A stretch of DNA of 63,576 bases from contig JAAWLO010000005.1 in the NCBI GenBank assembly GCA_022797935.1, positions 1 through 63,576 on the forward strand, given 5' to 3'. The position numbers and the translations under genes were made by a program. Under the pieces are notes generated by a model, which saw only the letters and a list, made by a program, of their open reading frames with translations, did no database searches and was not told the DNA's origin. This DNA is from Oscillibacter sp. (lineage in GTDB: Bacteria; Bacillota; Clostridia; Oscillospirales; Oscillospiraceae). Position 1 is the stretch's first letter, and every line of letters starts with the position of its first letter. This document shows positions 14,593-22,776 of this stretch, one piece after another.

Positions 14593-16872
14593 TCATCCCA
14601 GACGCCAGATTTCCTCGTTGTATTGCCGGATTGTCCGGTCTGAGGAAAAATACCCGGATTTGGCAATGTTGACCAGCATCTTCCTAGCCCAGGCCTGGCG
14701 GTCCTGGTAGTCCCGCAGACAGCGGTCCTTGGCGGCGAGATAGTCCTCCACATCCAGCAGGGCCATGAACCAATCCTTGGATTTCATATCCTTCCAAAGG
14801 GCCGACAGCTCTGCCGGGACACCGGTGGAAAGCAGCTCCGGCGAAACCAAAAAGTCTGCCAATTCCTCCACCGCCGGGCGATGATAATACGCCAAGGGAC
14901 GGTAACTCCGTCCGTCGGGTTCCTCCCCGCGGTAGAGACGGAGGACCTCCTCACTATGCGCGCCGAAGGTGTAGATGTTTTCCGCGCCCACCAGCTGGGC
15001 AATCTCCACATTGGCCCCGTCCAGAGTGCCCAGGGTAACCGCGCCGTTGGCCATGAACTTCATATTGCTGGTACCGCTGGCCTCCTTGGACGCCAGGGAA
15101 ATCTGTTCCGAGACGTCACAGGCGGGAATCAGCCGTTCCGCCCAGGTGACGTTATAGTTTTCCACCATGACCACCCGCAGCCAGGGCCGGACCTGGGGAT
15201 TTTCCGCAATGAGCCGCTGAAGGCAGAGAATCAGATGGATGATGCGCTTGGCCATGTGATAAGCGGGGGCCGCCTTTGCGCCGAAGAGAACGGTGATGGG
15301 CCGCTCCGGCAGCCTGCCCGCCTGGATGTCCAGGTATTTGCGGATAACATACAAGGCGTTCATCTGCTGGCGCTTATACTCGTGGAGGCGCTTTACCTGA
15401 ATGTCAAAGACGGATTCCGGGTCCAGCAGCACACCCTGTTCCGCCTGAAGCACGGCGCACAGCCGTTTCTTGTTGGCCTGTTTGACCTCCAGGAGGCGGT
15501 CCAGCACAGTATGGTCCCCGGCAAAATCCAGCAGTTTTTCCAGCTCCCGGGCGTCCTTGCGCCATGCGGGCCCAATGCACTGGTCAATCAGTTCCGCAAG
15601 CGCCGGGTTGCAGGCCTCCAGCCAGCGGCGGAAGGTGACGCCATTGGTTTTGTTGTTGAACTTTTCGGGATAGAGCTCGTAAAAGGGCTTCAGCTCCGCG
15701 TTTTTTAAGATGTCCGTGTGGAGCGCCGCCACACCGTTGACAGAGAAGCCCCAGTGGATATCCATGTGGGCCATATGGACCCGGTCCTGGCTGTCAATGA
15801 TGGCCGTTTCCGGGGCGGCAGAGACGGCTTTGGCCCGCCGGTCCAGCTCCTGGATGATGGGCGCCAGCTGCGGGGCCGCTTTTTCCAGGAAGGCCAGAGG
15901 CCATTTCTCCAGGGCCTCGGCCAGGATGGTGTGATTGGTATAGGCACAGGTCCGACGGACTTGGTCCAGAGCGGCGTCGAAGGGCAGTCCCCGTTCCGTC
16001 AGCAGGCGGATGAGCTCCGGGATAACCATGGAAGGATGGGTATCGTTAATCTGTACCACCACATGGTCCGCCAAGGTATCCGGGGAAAAGCCCCGTTCTT
16101 CCAGTTCCTGCAAAATCAGCTGAGCCCCGGCGGAAACCAAGAAATATTGCTGATACACCCGCAGCATCTGCCCGGCTTCGCCGCTGTCGTCGGGATAGAG
16201 GAAGGCGGTGATCTGGTGGGCAATGTCTCCCTTGTCGAAGGAAATCCCCTCCGCCGGCGGGGGAGCAGGCTGGGTCACATCGAAGAGGTGGAGGCGGTTG
16301 GCGCAGCCGCTGTTGGCTCCGGGGATGGCGATGTCATAGAGCACGGCCTCCAGTTCGAAGCCGCCGAAGGGAACGGAAAAGCGCTTCCCGGTGGGAGTCA
16401 GCCAGCTGTCCGCCTCGATCCAGGGGTCCGGGAGCTCCGTCTGGCGGTTCCCGGCAAAGCGCTGGCGAAACAGGCCGTAATGGTAGTTCAGCCCCACGCC
16501 GTCCCCCGGCAGGCCCAGGGCGGCAATGGAGTCCAGAAAACAGGCGGCCAGCCGCCCCAAGCCCCCGTTGCCCAGGGAGGGTTCCGGCTCCAGGGCCTCC
16601 ACGTCCCCCAAGTCCCGGCCCCATGCCGCCAGCAAGCTCCGGGCCTCCTCATGGAGTCCTAGGGCCAGGAGGTTGTTGCTCAGCAGCTTGCCGGTGAGAA
16701 ATTCAGCGGAGAAATAGTACAGCTTCCGCGCCCCTGCCGGAGCGGGACGGTCCCGAGCCGCCTGCCGGGTGAGAAGGAGCAGGGCTTCATAAAGCTGGCG
16801 GCTGCTGCACTGGTCCGGCGCACAGGCAAAGCGGTCCCGGATGATCTGAGAAAGCTGCTGGTTCATCTGCAT
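14593..16872 (-). CDS. malP: Glycogen/maltodextrin phosphorylase
   Basis: This cytoplasmic GT35 enzyme cleaves alpha-1,4-glucans with phosphate to give glucose 1-phosphate. It has about 759 residues. Recognisable blocks are YFSAEFLTGKLL, PSLGNGGLGRLAACFLDS, INDTHPSMVIPEL, VKRLHEYKRQQMNAL and the pyridoxal-phosphate Lys segment ASKEASGTSNMKFMANGA near residue 640. I chose the ATG at 16872, ten bases after AAGGA. Companions malQ and malT suggest maltodextrin use, but glgP is an equally valid name. Two 16-bp palindromes lie just upstream of its promoter. Confidence 0.93.
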   Translation of the reverse strand: MQMNQQLSQIIRDRFACAPDQCSSRQLYEALLLLTRQAARDRPAPAGARKLYYFSAEFLTGKLLSNNLLALGLHEEARSLLAAWGRDLGDVEALEPEPSLGNGGLGRLAACFLDSIAALGLPGDGVGLNYHYGLFRQRFAGNRQTELPDPWIEADSWLTPTGKRFSVPFGGFELEAVLYDIAIPGANSGCANRLHLFDVTQPAPPPAEGISFDKGDIAHQITAFLYPDDSGEAGQMLRVYQQYFLVSAGAQLILQELEERGFSPDTLADHVVVQINDTHPSMVIPELIRLLTERGLPFDAALDQVRRTCAYTNHTILAEALEKWPLAFLEKAAPQLAPIIQELDRRAKAVSAAPETAIIDSQDRVHMAHMDIHWGFSVNGVAALHTDILKNAELKPFYELYPEKFNNKTNGVTFRRWLEACNPALAELIDQCIGPAWRKDARELEKLLDFAGDHTVLDRLLEVKQANKKRLCAVLQAEQGVLLDPESVFDIQVKRLHEYKRQQMNALYVIRKYLDIQAGRLPERPITVLFGAKAAPAYHMAKRIIHLILCLQRLIAENPQVRPWLRVVMVENYNVTWAERLIPACDVSEQISLASKEASGTSNMKFMANGAVTLGTLDGANVEIAQLVGAENIYTFGAHSEEVLRLYRGEEPDGRSYRPLAYYHRPAVEELADFLVSPELLSTGVPAELSALWKDMKSKDWFMALLDVEDYLAAKDRCLRDYQDRQAWARKMLVNIAKSGYFSSDRTIRQYNEEIWRLG

Positions 16873-17017
16873 AAAAAACACATCCTTATTGACAGTTCAG
16901 ACGCCAGGAATGGCGCTGGTATGGGTTTCCTTTTCTTCGTGATACCCATATCGTTGAAATTCTAATCCGTGGCGGCGGGAGGATATTCCTAAGCAGAAAA
17001 AATTCCCGTTCCCCCTG

Positions 17018-17046
17018 ATTATGCCAGGAGAAACGGGATATGACAA
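17018..17046 (-). promoter_or_regulatory. Promoter of the phosphorylase gene
   Basis: On the minus strand TTGTCA (17041-17046) and CATAAT (17018-17023) are 17 bases apart. The leader to the ATG at 16872 is about 140 bases. Confidence 0.7.
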
Positions 17047-17048
17047 CT

Positions 17049-17088
17049 GGTTAATCGCATAACCTACCGGGTTAATCACATAACCCGG
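17049..17088. promoter_or_regulatory. Tandem palindromic operators, 21-bp spacing
   Basis: GGTTAATCGCATAACC (17049-17064) and GGTTAATCACATAACC (17070-17085) are near-identical palindromes of the form GGTTA-N6-TAACC. The second is extended by CCG/CGG flanks. Their centres are 21 bp apart, two helical turns. They sit immediately upstream of the phosphorylase -35 box, and the second contains the stop codon of the upstream LacI gene. Confidence 0.65.
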
Positions 17089-18083
17089 CAGGTACTGTCC
17101 CGCGCAATCAGCTGGACAGCGGTCCGGAAATCCCCGGAAAACCCCGGTTCCTGCCGCATCTGCTTCAAAAGTGTCAGCGCCATGCGGGCCCGGCCGGCTC
17201 CGTCCTGCCGGACAGAGGTGAGGGCGGGGACCACCTGCTCACAGACGCCGCCGTCATCAAAACCGGCAATGGAAAGCTCCTCCGGCAGCCGGAAGCCGGA
17301 CTTTTGCAGAAAGCGCATCAAGTCCACGGCGTAGTAATCCGACGCGGCGAACACCGCGCTGTACCGCCGGAACTGGTCCAGCCGGTCCTGATAAAACAGC
17401 TCCCGCTCCTGCCTGTGCATGGGAATCAGAAGAAAATCCGCCGGGAAGCCCAACCCTTCACAGAGGCCCTCGTAGCGCCGCAAATCCATACACGACCGGT
17501 TGTCCGCCGCGAAGAGCACCGACCGGTGTCCCAGCCGGCGCAGATGGTCTCCCACCTGGCGGCCTCCATCCCGATCGTCAATCTGGAGGTTGCAGATTCT
17601 GCCTGTGTTTTCAAAATAGCCGTCGTAGACCACGAAGGGGATGTGAACCCGGTCCCGCAGCTCCTGGTACTCATTCTCGCCAAAACCCAGAATCACCATA
17701 CCGTCCATATTCCACATGGAGGCGAAGCGGACCGCGTCGGTGATGTCCCTGGCCTTTTTGAGCATCATGAAATAATGGTTTTTCTCAATTTCGTCCGCCA
17801 GGGCATTCAGGGACGCGGCGATAAAGGGGTCCATCAGCAGGCGGCCCTCGTACTTTTCATGGTCCCGAACCACAACGCCAATAATGCGCGAGTCATTCTG
17901 GGCCAGGAGGGTGGCCGCCATGTTGGGAATGTAGCCCCGCTCCTCCAGCTTCTCCTGGACCCGTTTCACCGTCCGGGCAGAAATTTTGGCCGTCTTGCCA
18001 TGGATGACGTTGGACACCGTCGCCGTGCTGACGCCCAGCTCGTTGGCAATGTCAAGAATCCGAACTTTTCCTTCCGCCCACAT
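17076..18083 (-). CDS. LacI-family transcriptional regulator
   Basis: This 335-residue regulator has the LacI headpiece VRILDIANELGVSTATVSNVIHGKTAKIS (core GVSTATVSNVIHGK, residues about 17-30) and a sugar-binding C-terminal domain (IIGVVVRDHEKYEG, NMDGMVILGFGENEY, FAASDYYAVDLMRFL). Its stop codon lies inside the second of two palindromes that sit upstream of the phosphorylase promoter, so it may regulate that gene. It follows nagD on the same strand after 63 bases. The ligand is not evident. Confidence 0.82.
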   Translation of the reverse strand: MWAEGKVRILDIANELGVSTATVSNVIHGKTAKISARTVKRVQEKLEERGYIPNMAATLLAQNDSRIIGVVVRDHEKYEGRLLMDPFIAASLNALADEIEKNHYFMMLKKARDITDAVRFASMWNMDGMVILGFGENEYQELRDRVHIPFVVYDGYFENTGRICNLQIDDRDGGRQVGDHLRRLGHRSVLFAADNRSCMDLRRYEGLCEGLGFPADFLLIPMHRQERELFYQDRLDQFRRYSAVFAASDYYAVDLMRFLQKSGFRLPEELSIAGFDDGGVCEQVVPALTSVRQDGAGRARMALTLLKQMRQEPGFSGDFRTAVQLIARDSTCRVM

Positions 18084-18146
18084 AGCGCCTCCCAGAAAAA
18101 TAAACCCGCTCGAGATATCTGTGTCCGCCTTCCGGAAGAGGTCCCC

Positions 18147-18923
18147 TTACTTCCCGGGGATTTCGCCCACACCCTTAAGCAGGAACCGGGGCCGGTATGG
18201 ATACTGCTGGCAGGTCTCCTTTGTGGACACGCCGGACAGAACCAGAACCGTGTCCAGGCCCGTCTCAATGCCGGCAATGATATCCGTATCCATGCGGTCG
18301 CCGATCATCACGGCGTTTTCCGAGTGCACCCCCAGCATACGAAGGCCGGTGCGCATCATCAGCGGGTTGGGCTTGCCCACAAAATAGGCCTTCTTTCCCG
18401 TAGCCAGCTCAATGGGGGCAATGAGGGCCCGGCAGGCGGGGACAATGCCGGATTCTGTGGGAGCTGTCAGGTCAAAGTTGGTGCCGATCAGCTTCGCGCC
18501 GCCGTTTACCAGGCGGATGGCCTTCGTGATCTGCTCCAGATTGTAGGCGGAGGATTCCCCTACCACCACGTAATCCGGGTTCACATCGTTATAGGTGATG
18601 CCCTTGTCGTAAAGGGCGTTCAGGACGCCGTGCTCCCCCACCACATAGGCGCTGCATCCCGGGGCCTGGCTGTCCAGGAAGCAGGCCGTGGCCAAGGCGC
18701 TGGTATAAAAGTGGGACTCGTCCACATCCAGGCCCATCCGGGCCAGCTTCTGCTGGAGCTCCTTGGGGGTGTGCTGGCTGGAGTTGGTCAGGAACAGGTA
18801 GTTCTTTTTCTCCTTCGTCAGCCAGCTGACGAATTTTTCCACCCCCGGCAGCAGCTGATTGCCATGGTAAATTACCCCGTCCATGTCGCAGATGAAACCC
18901 TTTTTCTTGCGCAGTTGCTCCAT
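18147..18923 (-). CDS. NagD-like HAD-IIA sugar-phosphate phosphatase
   Basis: This 258-residue protein belongs to HAD subfamily IIA. Motif I is CDMDGVIYHGNQ near residue 12 with both Asp residues. Motif II is FLTNSSQHTPKEL near residue 43. The Lys in VGKPNPLMM near residue 180 and the IGDRMDTDIIAG motif IV follow. NagD- and AraL-type enzymes dephosphorylate nucleotides or sugar phosphates with broad specificity. I chose the ATG at 18923, near GGGAGAG, over a longer in-frame start. A promoter with three phased repeats lies upstream. Whether it is linked to the downstream LacI gene is an inference from position. Confidence 0.85.
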   Translation of the reverse strand: MEQLRKKKGFICDMDGVIYHGNQLLPGVEKFVSWLTKEKKNYLFLTNSSQHTPKELQQKLARMGLDVDESHFYTSALATACFLDSQAPGCSAYVVGEHGVLNALYDKGITYNDVNPDYVVVGESSAYNLEQITKAIRLVNGGAKLIGTNFDLTAPTESGIVPACRALIAPIELATGKKAYFVGKPNPLMMRTGLRMLGVHSENAVMIGDRMDTDIIAGIETGLDTVLVLSGVSTKETCQQYPYRPRFLLKGVGEIPGK

Positions 18924-18978
18924 AAATACTCTCCCGTTTCTTCCGGGACGCGGGGTCCCGGAGTATTTGCCTCCGCTC

Positions 18979-19055
18979 TCCGGCGGCGTTTTTCTTCGCA
19001 TCCCGCCCTCCGGCGGTGTCAGTTTTAGTATCCCACATTCCGTCGGATTTGTCAA
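18979..19055 (-). promoter_or_regulatory. nagD promoter overlapped by three 30-bp-phased repeats
   Basis: On the minus strand TTGACA (19050-19055) and GATACT (19027-19032) are 17 bases apart. The plus strand carries TCCGGCGGCG at 18979, TCCGGCGGTG at 19009 and TCCGTCGGAT at 19039, exactly 30 bp apart. Each unit continues in related sequence (ATCCCGCCC, ATCCCACAT). The TCCGNCGGA cores are small palindromes, so they may be operators; the regulator is unknown. Confidence 0.5.
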
Positions 19056-19070
19056 AGTGAACCGCCGGAC

Positions 19071-20261
19071 TCAATTCACAAAGGAATATCCTTTGCTCCG
19101 CAGGGCCTGCTTGATCTGGCGCACGTGGGTGATGTCCCGCGTTTCCAGGGAGAGGTAGACAATGCAGTCGTCCACGTCGGCTTGCTCGTCGTCCCGGTCG
19201 TGACTGATGCTGACAATATTGGCCCCGGTCTCGGAAACCACCTGGAGCAGCCGCAGCAGGCTTCCGGGCTTGTCCGCCACCTTGGCGGAGATGTCTGCCA
19301 GCCGTCCGGACTTTACCAGACCCTTGGTGATGACCCGGGACAGGGTGGTCACGTCCACATTGCCGCCGGAGACCACGCAGGCCGTTTTCTTCTCTGCGGT
19401 ATCCACCTTACCGAACATGCAGGCCGCTACCGTGGTGGCGCCCGCGCCTTCCGCCACCGTCTTCTGGCCCTCCATCAGCGCCAGGATGGCCGCGCAGATT
19501 TCGTCCTCCGTCACGGTGACGATTTCGTCCACATACTGCCGGCACAGCTCGAAGGTCAGGTCGCCGGGGGTCAGCACATGGATGCCGTCGGCAATGGTAT
19601 CACTGTCCTTCACCGTAACCAGCTCGCCGGCGGTCCAGGACTCGTACATGGAGGCCACCGCCGCCGCCTGAACGCCGATGACCCGGCAGGAGGGCTTCAG
19701 GCTCTTGATGGCGAAGGCAATGCCGCTGATCAGTCCGCCGCCGCCAATGGGCACCACCACCTGGTCCACCTGGGGCAGCTGCTCCAGAATTTCCAGGCCA
19801 ATGCTGCCCTGGCCCGCAATGACCAGGGGGTCGTTAAACGGATGGGCGAAGGTATACCCCTGCTCCTGGGCGAGGCGGGCGGCCTCCTGGGCGGCGTCGT
19901 CGTACACGCCTGGCACCAGAACCACCTCCGCGCCATAGCCCTTGGTTGCCTCCACCTTGCTGATGGGCGCGCCGGCGGGCATGCAGATGATGGACCGGAT
20001 GCCCAGCTTGGCGGCGGAGAGGGCAATGCCCTGGGCATGGTTTCCGGCGGAGCAGGCAATGACGCCCTTCGCGGCCTCCTCCGGGGAGAGACAGCGGATT
20101 TTATTATACGCCCCCCGCAGCTTGAACGCGCCGGTGAGCTGTAAATTCTCCGCTTTGATATACAGGTTTTTGCCGATTCGCGGCGCGGGCTCCAGGGGCG
20201 TCCGCTGGGCAACGCCCCGCAGGGCGTTCTGTGCGTCCCAAATCATCTCCAGCGTCAACAT
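19071..20261 (-). CDS. ilvA: Threonine ammonia-lyase with ACT domain
   Basis: This cytoplasmic PLP enzyme converts threonine to 2-oxobutanoate and ammonia. The 396-residue protein has the PLP Lys in AFKLRGAYNKI near residue 48, the phosphate-binding PIGGGGLISGIA loop near residue 174, and a C-terminal ACT domain (GSLLRLLQVVSETGANIVSIS) from about residue 330. This is the short single-ACT form, often used in fermentative breakdown (tdcB-like) as well as isoleucine synthesis; the sequence does not settle which. GGAGG precedes the ATG at 20261. It appears to be a single-gene unit with its own promoter. Confidence 0.93.
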   Translation of the reverse strand: MLTLEMIWDAQNALRGVAQRTPLEPAPRIGKNLYIKAENLQLTGAFKLRGAYNKIRCLSPEEAAKGVIACSAGNHAQGIALSAAKLGIRSIICMPAGAPISKVEATKGYGAEVVLVPGVYDDAAQEAARLAQEQGYTFAHPFNDPLVIAGQGSIGLEILEQLPQVDQVVVPIGGGGLISGIAFAIKSLKPSCRVIGVQAAAVASMYESWTAGELVTVKDSDTIADGIHVLTPGDLTFELCRQYVDEIVTVTEDEICAAILALMEGQKTVAEGAGATTVAACMFGKVDTAEKKTACVVSGGNVDVTTLSRVITKGLVKSGRLADISAKVADKPGSLLRLLQVVSETGANIVSISHDRDDEQADVDDCIVYLSLETRDITHVRQIKQALRSKGYSFVN

Positions 20262-20341
20262 GGGAAATCCTCCTTTAACAGCCGTCCGCTGGTTCCCGGT
20301 GCGCTCAGGAAAGGAGAAGCGGCGGCGTTCTTCCTGGGAAA

Positions 20342-20370
20342 ATTATAACGGGTAAAATCGGAAAAGGCAA
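20342..20370 (-). promoter_or_regulatory. Promoter of the threonine ammonia-lyase gene
   Basis: On the minus strand TTGCCT (20365-20370) and TATAAT (20342-20347) are 17 bases apart. A perfect TGTATATACA palindrome lies upstream at 20397-20406. Confidence 0.75.
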
Positions 20371-20476
20371 TGTACAATTCCACCGAAGTCTTCAGTGTAT
20401 ATACAATTATATGTAGAAATGATTTTCATATGAGGACAACCGGCGTCGAACACGGCGGCAGCGGATAAAAAAACGT

Positions 20477-20513
20477 CTGCTCCATCCAACGTTCCTTCCA
20501 TTGGGCGGAGCAG
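20477..20513 (-). terminator. Minus-strand terminator upstream of the DUF434 gene
   Basis: On the minus strand CTGCTCCGCCCAA pairs with TTGGATGGAGCAG and is followed by ACGTTTTTTT. The only minus-strand genes feeding it are scrA-scrB, whose transcript would have to cross the plus-strand DUF434 gene as antisense. Confidence 0.7.
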
Positions 20514-20547
20514 TCTTCTGTCAAAGCGGAGCCGGTCTGATCCGGGA

Positions 20548-20576
20548 TTGCGGCGCAGCGTTCATTGTGCTAAACT
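20548..20576 (+). promoter_or_regulatory. Promoter of the DUF434 gene
   Basis: TTGCGG (20548-20553) and TAAACT (20571-20576) are 17 bases apart, about 27 bases before the ATG. Confidence 0.6.
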
Positions 20577-20602
20577 GAACAGCAGGAAAGGAGAGGACGC
20601 CT

Positions 20603-21310
20603 ATGGAAATCGTCAGGCGAGGCTACGAGCCGAAAGACGCAGTTGAATTTGGTCCCAAAGCGGCAAAGAAGCTGCAGGCCGCCGCAGAGGAACTGGTATT
20701 TTTAAGGAACCGGGGCTATGATACCAAACCCGCCTCCACCTTCGTTGGAAATCACCACCTGCTCTCTGAGCGCCAGCGGCTGGCCCTGGCCCGCATCACG
20801 GCGGCAGACACGGCTTTGGCGGCGCGGAAGCAGAAGGAGCTTCCGCAAGCGCCGGAATCCCTGGTGCTGGACGGCTTCAACACCCTCATCACTCTGGAGG
20901 TGGCCCTGTCCGGCTCCCTGCTGATCGAAGGGATGGACGGCGCCATTCGGGATTTGGCGGGGCTGCGGGGCAGTTACCGTCTGGTCGACAAAACGTATCA
21001 AGCGGCAACGCTGCTGCTGGACCATCTGGAGGCGCTGAGTGTCCGAAACGCCCTGTTTTATCTGGACCAGCCGGTGTCCAACTCCGGCCGCCTCCGGGCG
21101 CTGCTGCTGGAACTGGGCGCGGGCCGGTCCGTTCAGGTTCAGGCGGAGCTGCATCCCTGTGTGGACGGCGTGCTCTCCCGCATGGACCGCGTAGTCTCCT
21201 CGGACGCCATCATCCTGGATCAATGCGGCAGCTGGTACAACCTGAACCGCAGTCTGATTGCCCAGGCTATTCCGGACGCCTGGATTTTCCGTCTGGATCC
21301 CACCTTGTAA
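20603..21310 (+). CDS. DUF434 domain protein
   Basis: This 235-residue soluble protein fits the COG2454-type DUF434 family. The N-terminal part has LVFLRNRGYDTKPASTFVGN and QRLALARITAADTALA. The C-terminal part has LVLDGFNTLITLEVALSGSL and a conserved GSYRLVDKTYQAATLLLDHL block, then DAIILDQCGSWYNLNR. The acidic and Asn-rich motifs hint at a nucleic-acid or nucleotide-binding role, but the family has no settled function. Its 3' end overlaps the convergent scrB gene by 44 bases. Confidence 0.75.
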   Translation: MEIVRRGYEPKDAVEFGPKAAKKLQAAAEELVFLRNRGYDTKPASTFVGNHHLLSERQRLALARITAADTALAARKQKELPQAPESLVLDGFNTLITLEVALSGSLLIEGMDGAIRDLAGLRGSYRLVDKTYQAATLLLDHLEALSVRNALFYLDQPVSNSGRLRALLLELGAGRSVQVQAELHPCVDGVLSRMDRVVSSDAIILDQCGSWYNLNRSLIAQAIPDAWIFRLDPTL

Positions 21311-22703
21311 CCTCCAGGGCCTTCATCTCATAGACGGCAGCCCGGCCAGTCCCTCTCAGCACCAGTTCGCGGCGGCGGTCCTCCGGATACCAGCGGGTAC
21401 TCAGCACCGTCTCGCCGTCGTTGACAAAGATCTCCAGAGCGCTGACATCCGCCAGTATCCGCAGATTGCGCAGCGTTCCCACCGGAGCGGTCCGAACGGT
21501 CCGGCCATAGCCGCCCTCCGGAAGCGTCAGGGTCAGCATTCCCGGTTCCGCCCGCAGGCAGGCCCCGGAGAGGTCCAGGGACAAACTACCCTCACAGGTA
21601 ATCAGGATGTCGCTGGCGGCGGGCGCCTCCCGCGTTTCCTCGCCGGAAAAGGTCCACTCCTGCCGTTCGCCCCGCAGAGCCTCCAGCTCTGCCGCCGGCT
21701 GCATCTGCAGGCGGTCCCCAGCGCAGGTCACCTCCCGGGGAACCGTCAGGCAGTGCTGCCAGCCATAGGCCGTTGTTGGGTTCGTATATTCCGCGTCCGG
21801 CATTCCCAGCCAGCCGGTCAGCAAACAGCGCTTCCCGTCCAGAAAGGTCTGCGGCGCGTAAAAGTCAAATCCCCAGTCCAGAGGAACCAATTCCCCCAGA
21901 CTGCATTCGCCCCGGAAGTCGCCGGAGAGGGGAAAATATCCGCAGGCATAGGGATTCTCAAAGCCCGGTCCCTGTTTTGCCGCCCCCTGGGGACAGGCCA
22001 GCAGAAACTGCCGTCCGTTCAGCTCCACCAAGTCCGGACACTCCCACATATAGCCGAAGGGCTCCTCCGTCCGAAGGGTGTTGATGTGCTCCCAGTGAAG
22101 CCGGTCCCCGGAGGCAAACACCAGGGCCACCCCCTCCTCTTCCTCCGTGCGGGCTCCCTGGAGCATGTAATACCGTCCTTCCTGCTTCCAGACCTTCGGG
22201 TCCCGCACATGCCGGGTCAGTCCCGCCGGATAGTCCTCGTTCCGCAGCAGGAGGCGCTTCCATTCCAGGTGTATGCCGTCCGGGGAATAGGCCAGCAGCG
22301 TGTTGCTCTCCCGCCCGGAGCGGATGTAATCATAAGGGCCGTCGTGCTTGACGTTGCCGGTATAGTAGAGATACAGGCCGTCCTCTTCGCACAGGGCTGA
22401 GCCGGAATAGACCCCGTGGAGGTCAAAGGGCGTGTCCGGACAGAGCATCACCGGGCACTGTTCCCAGCGAAGCAGGTCCTGCGACTTGACGTGGCCCCAG
22501 AACTTGAGGCCGCAATTGGCCTCAAAGGGCGTGTACTGGAAGAACACATGGTACTCGCCCCGGAACCGGCAAAGGCCGTTGGGGTCGTTCAGCCAGCCCA
22601 CCGGCGGCACGAGATGGAAATCCGGCTGCCAGGGTCCCTTCGGCCCGGCGGCCTGTTCCGCCGCCGCGGCCAGGGTATGCAGCGTTTTTCGCAGACTGTT
22701 CAT
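21267..22703 (-). CDS. scrB: Sucrose-6-phosphate hydrolase (GH32)
   Basis: This 478-residue cytoplasmic enzyme splits sucrose 6-phosphate into glucose 6-phosphate and fructose. The GH32 motifs are in order: WLNDPNG near residue 37 (nucleophile Asp), FWGHVKS, SGSALCEEDG, TRHVRDPKVW near residue 165 (RDP) and MWECPDLVEL near residue 215 (acid/base Glu). A beta-sandwich C-terminal domain follows. It lies 73 bases after scrA, on the same strand and under the same operators. The last 44 bases overlap the convergent DUF434 gene, which is unusual. Confidence 0.93.
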   Translation of the reverse strand: MNSLRKTLHTLAAAAEQAAGPKGPWQPDFHLVPPVGWLNDPNGLCRFRGEYHVFFQYTPFEANCGLKFWGHVKSQDLLRWEQCPVMLCPDTPFDLHGVYSGSALCEEDGLYLYYTGNVKHDGPYDYIRSGRESNTLLAYSPDGIHLEWKRLLLRNEDYPAGLTRHVRDPKVWKQEGRYYMLQGARTEEEEGVALVFASGDRLHWEHINTLRTEEPFGYMWECPDLVELNGRQFLLACPQGAAKQGPGFENPYACGYFPLSGDFRGECSLGELVPLDWGFDFYAPQTFLDGKRCLLTGWLGMPDAEYTNPTTAYGWQHCLTVPREVTCAGDRLQMQPAAELEALRGERQEWTFSGEETREAPAASDILITCEGSLSLDLSGACLRAEPGMLTLTLPEGGYGRTVRTAPVGTLRNLRILADVSALEIFVNDGETVLSTRWYPEDRRRELVLRGTGRAAVYEMKALEVTRWDPDGKSRRPE

Positions 22704-22776
22704 AGGAAACCTCCCTAAAGGCAGAAATAAAAGGGTCTTCCCGCGCCCGGGACATCCAGGCGCGGGAACCGTTTTT

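Noticed and set aside
20262-20340. T-box-like GGGAACCAGCGG upstream of the threonine ammonia-lyase
   Set aside because: The antiterminator core TGGNACCGCG is not matched and no specifier stem or terminator pair is visible.
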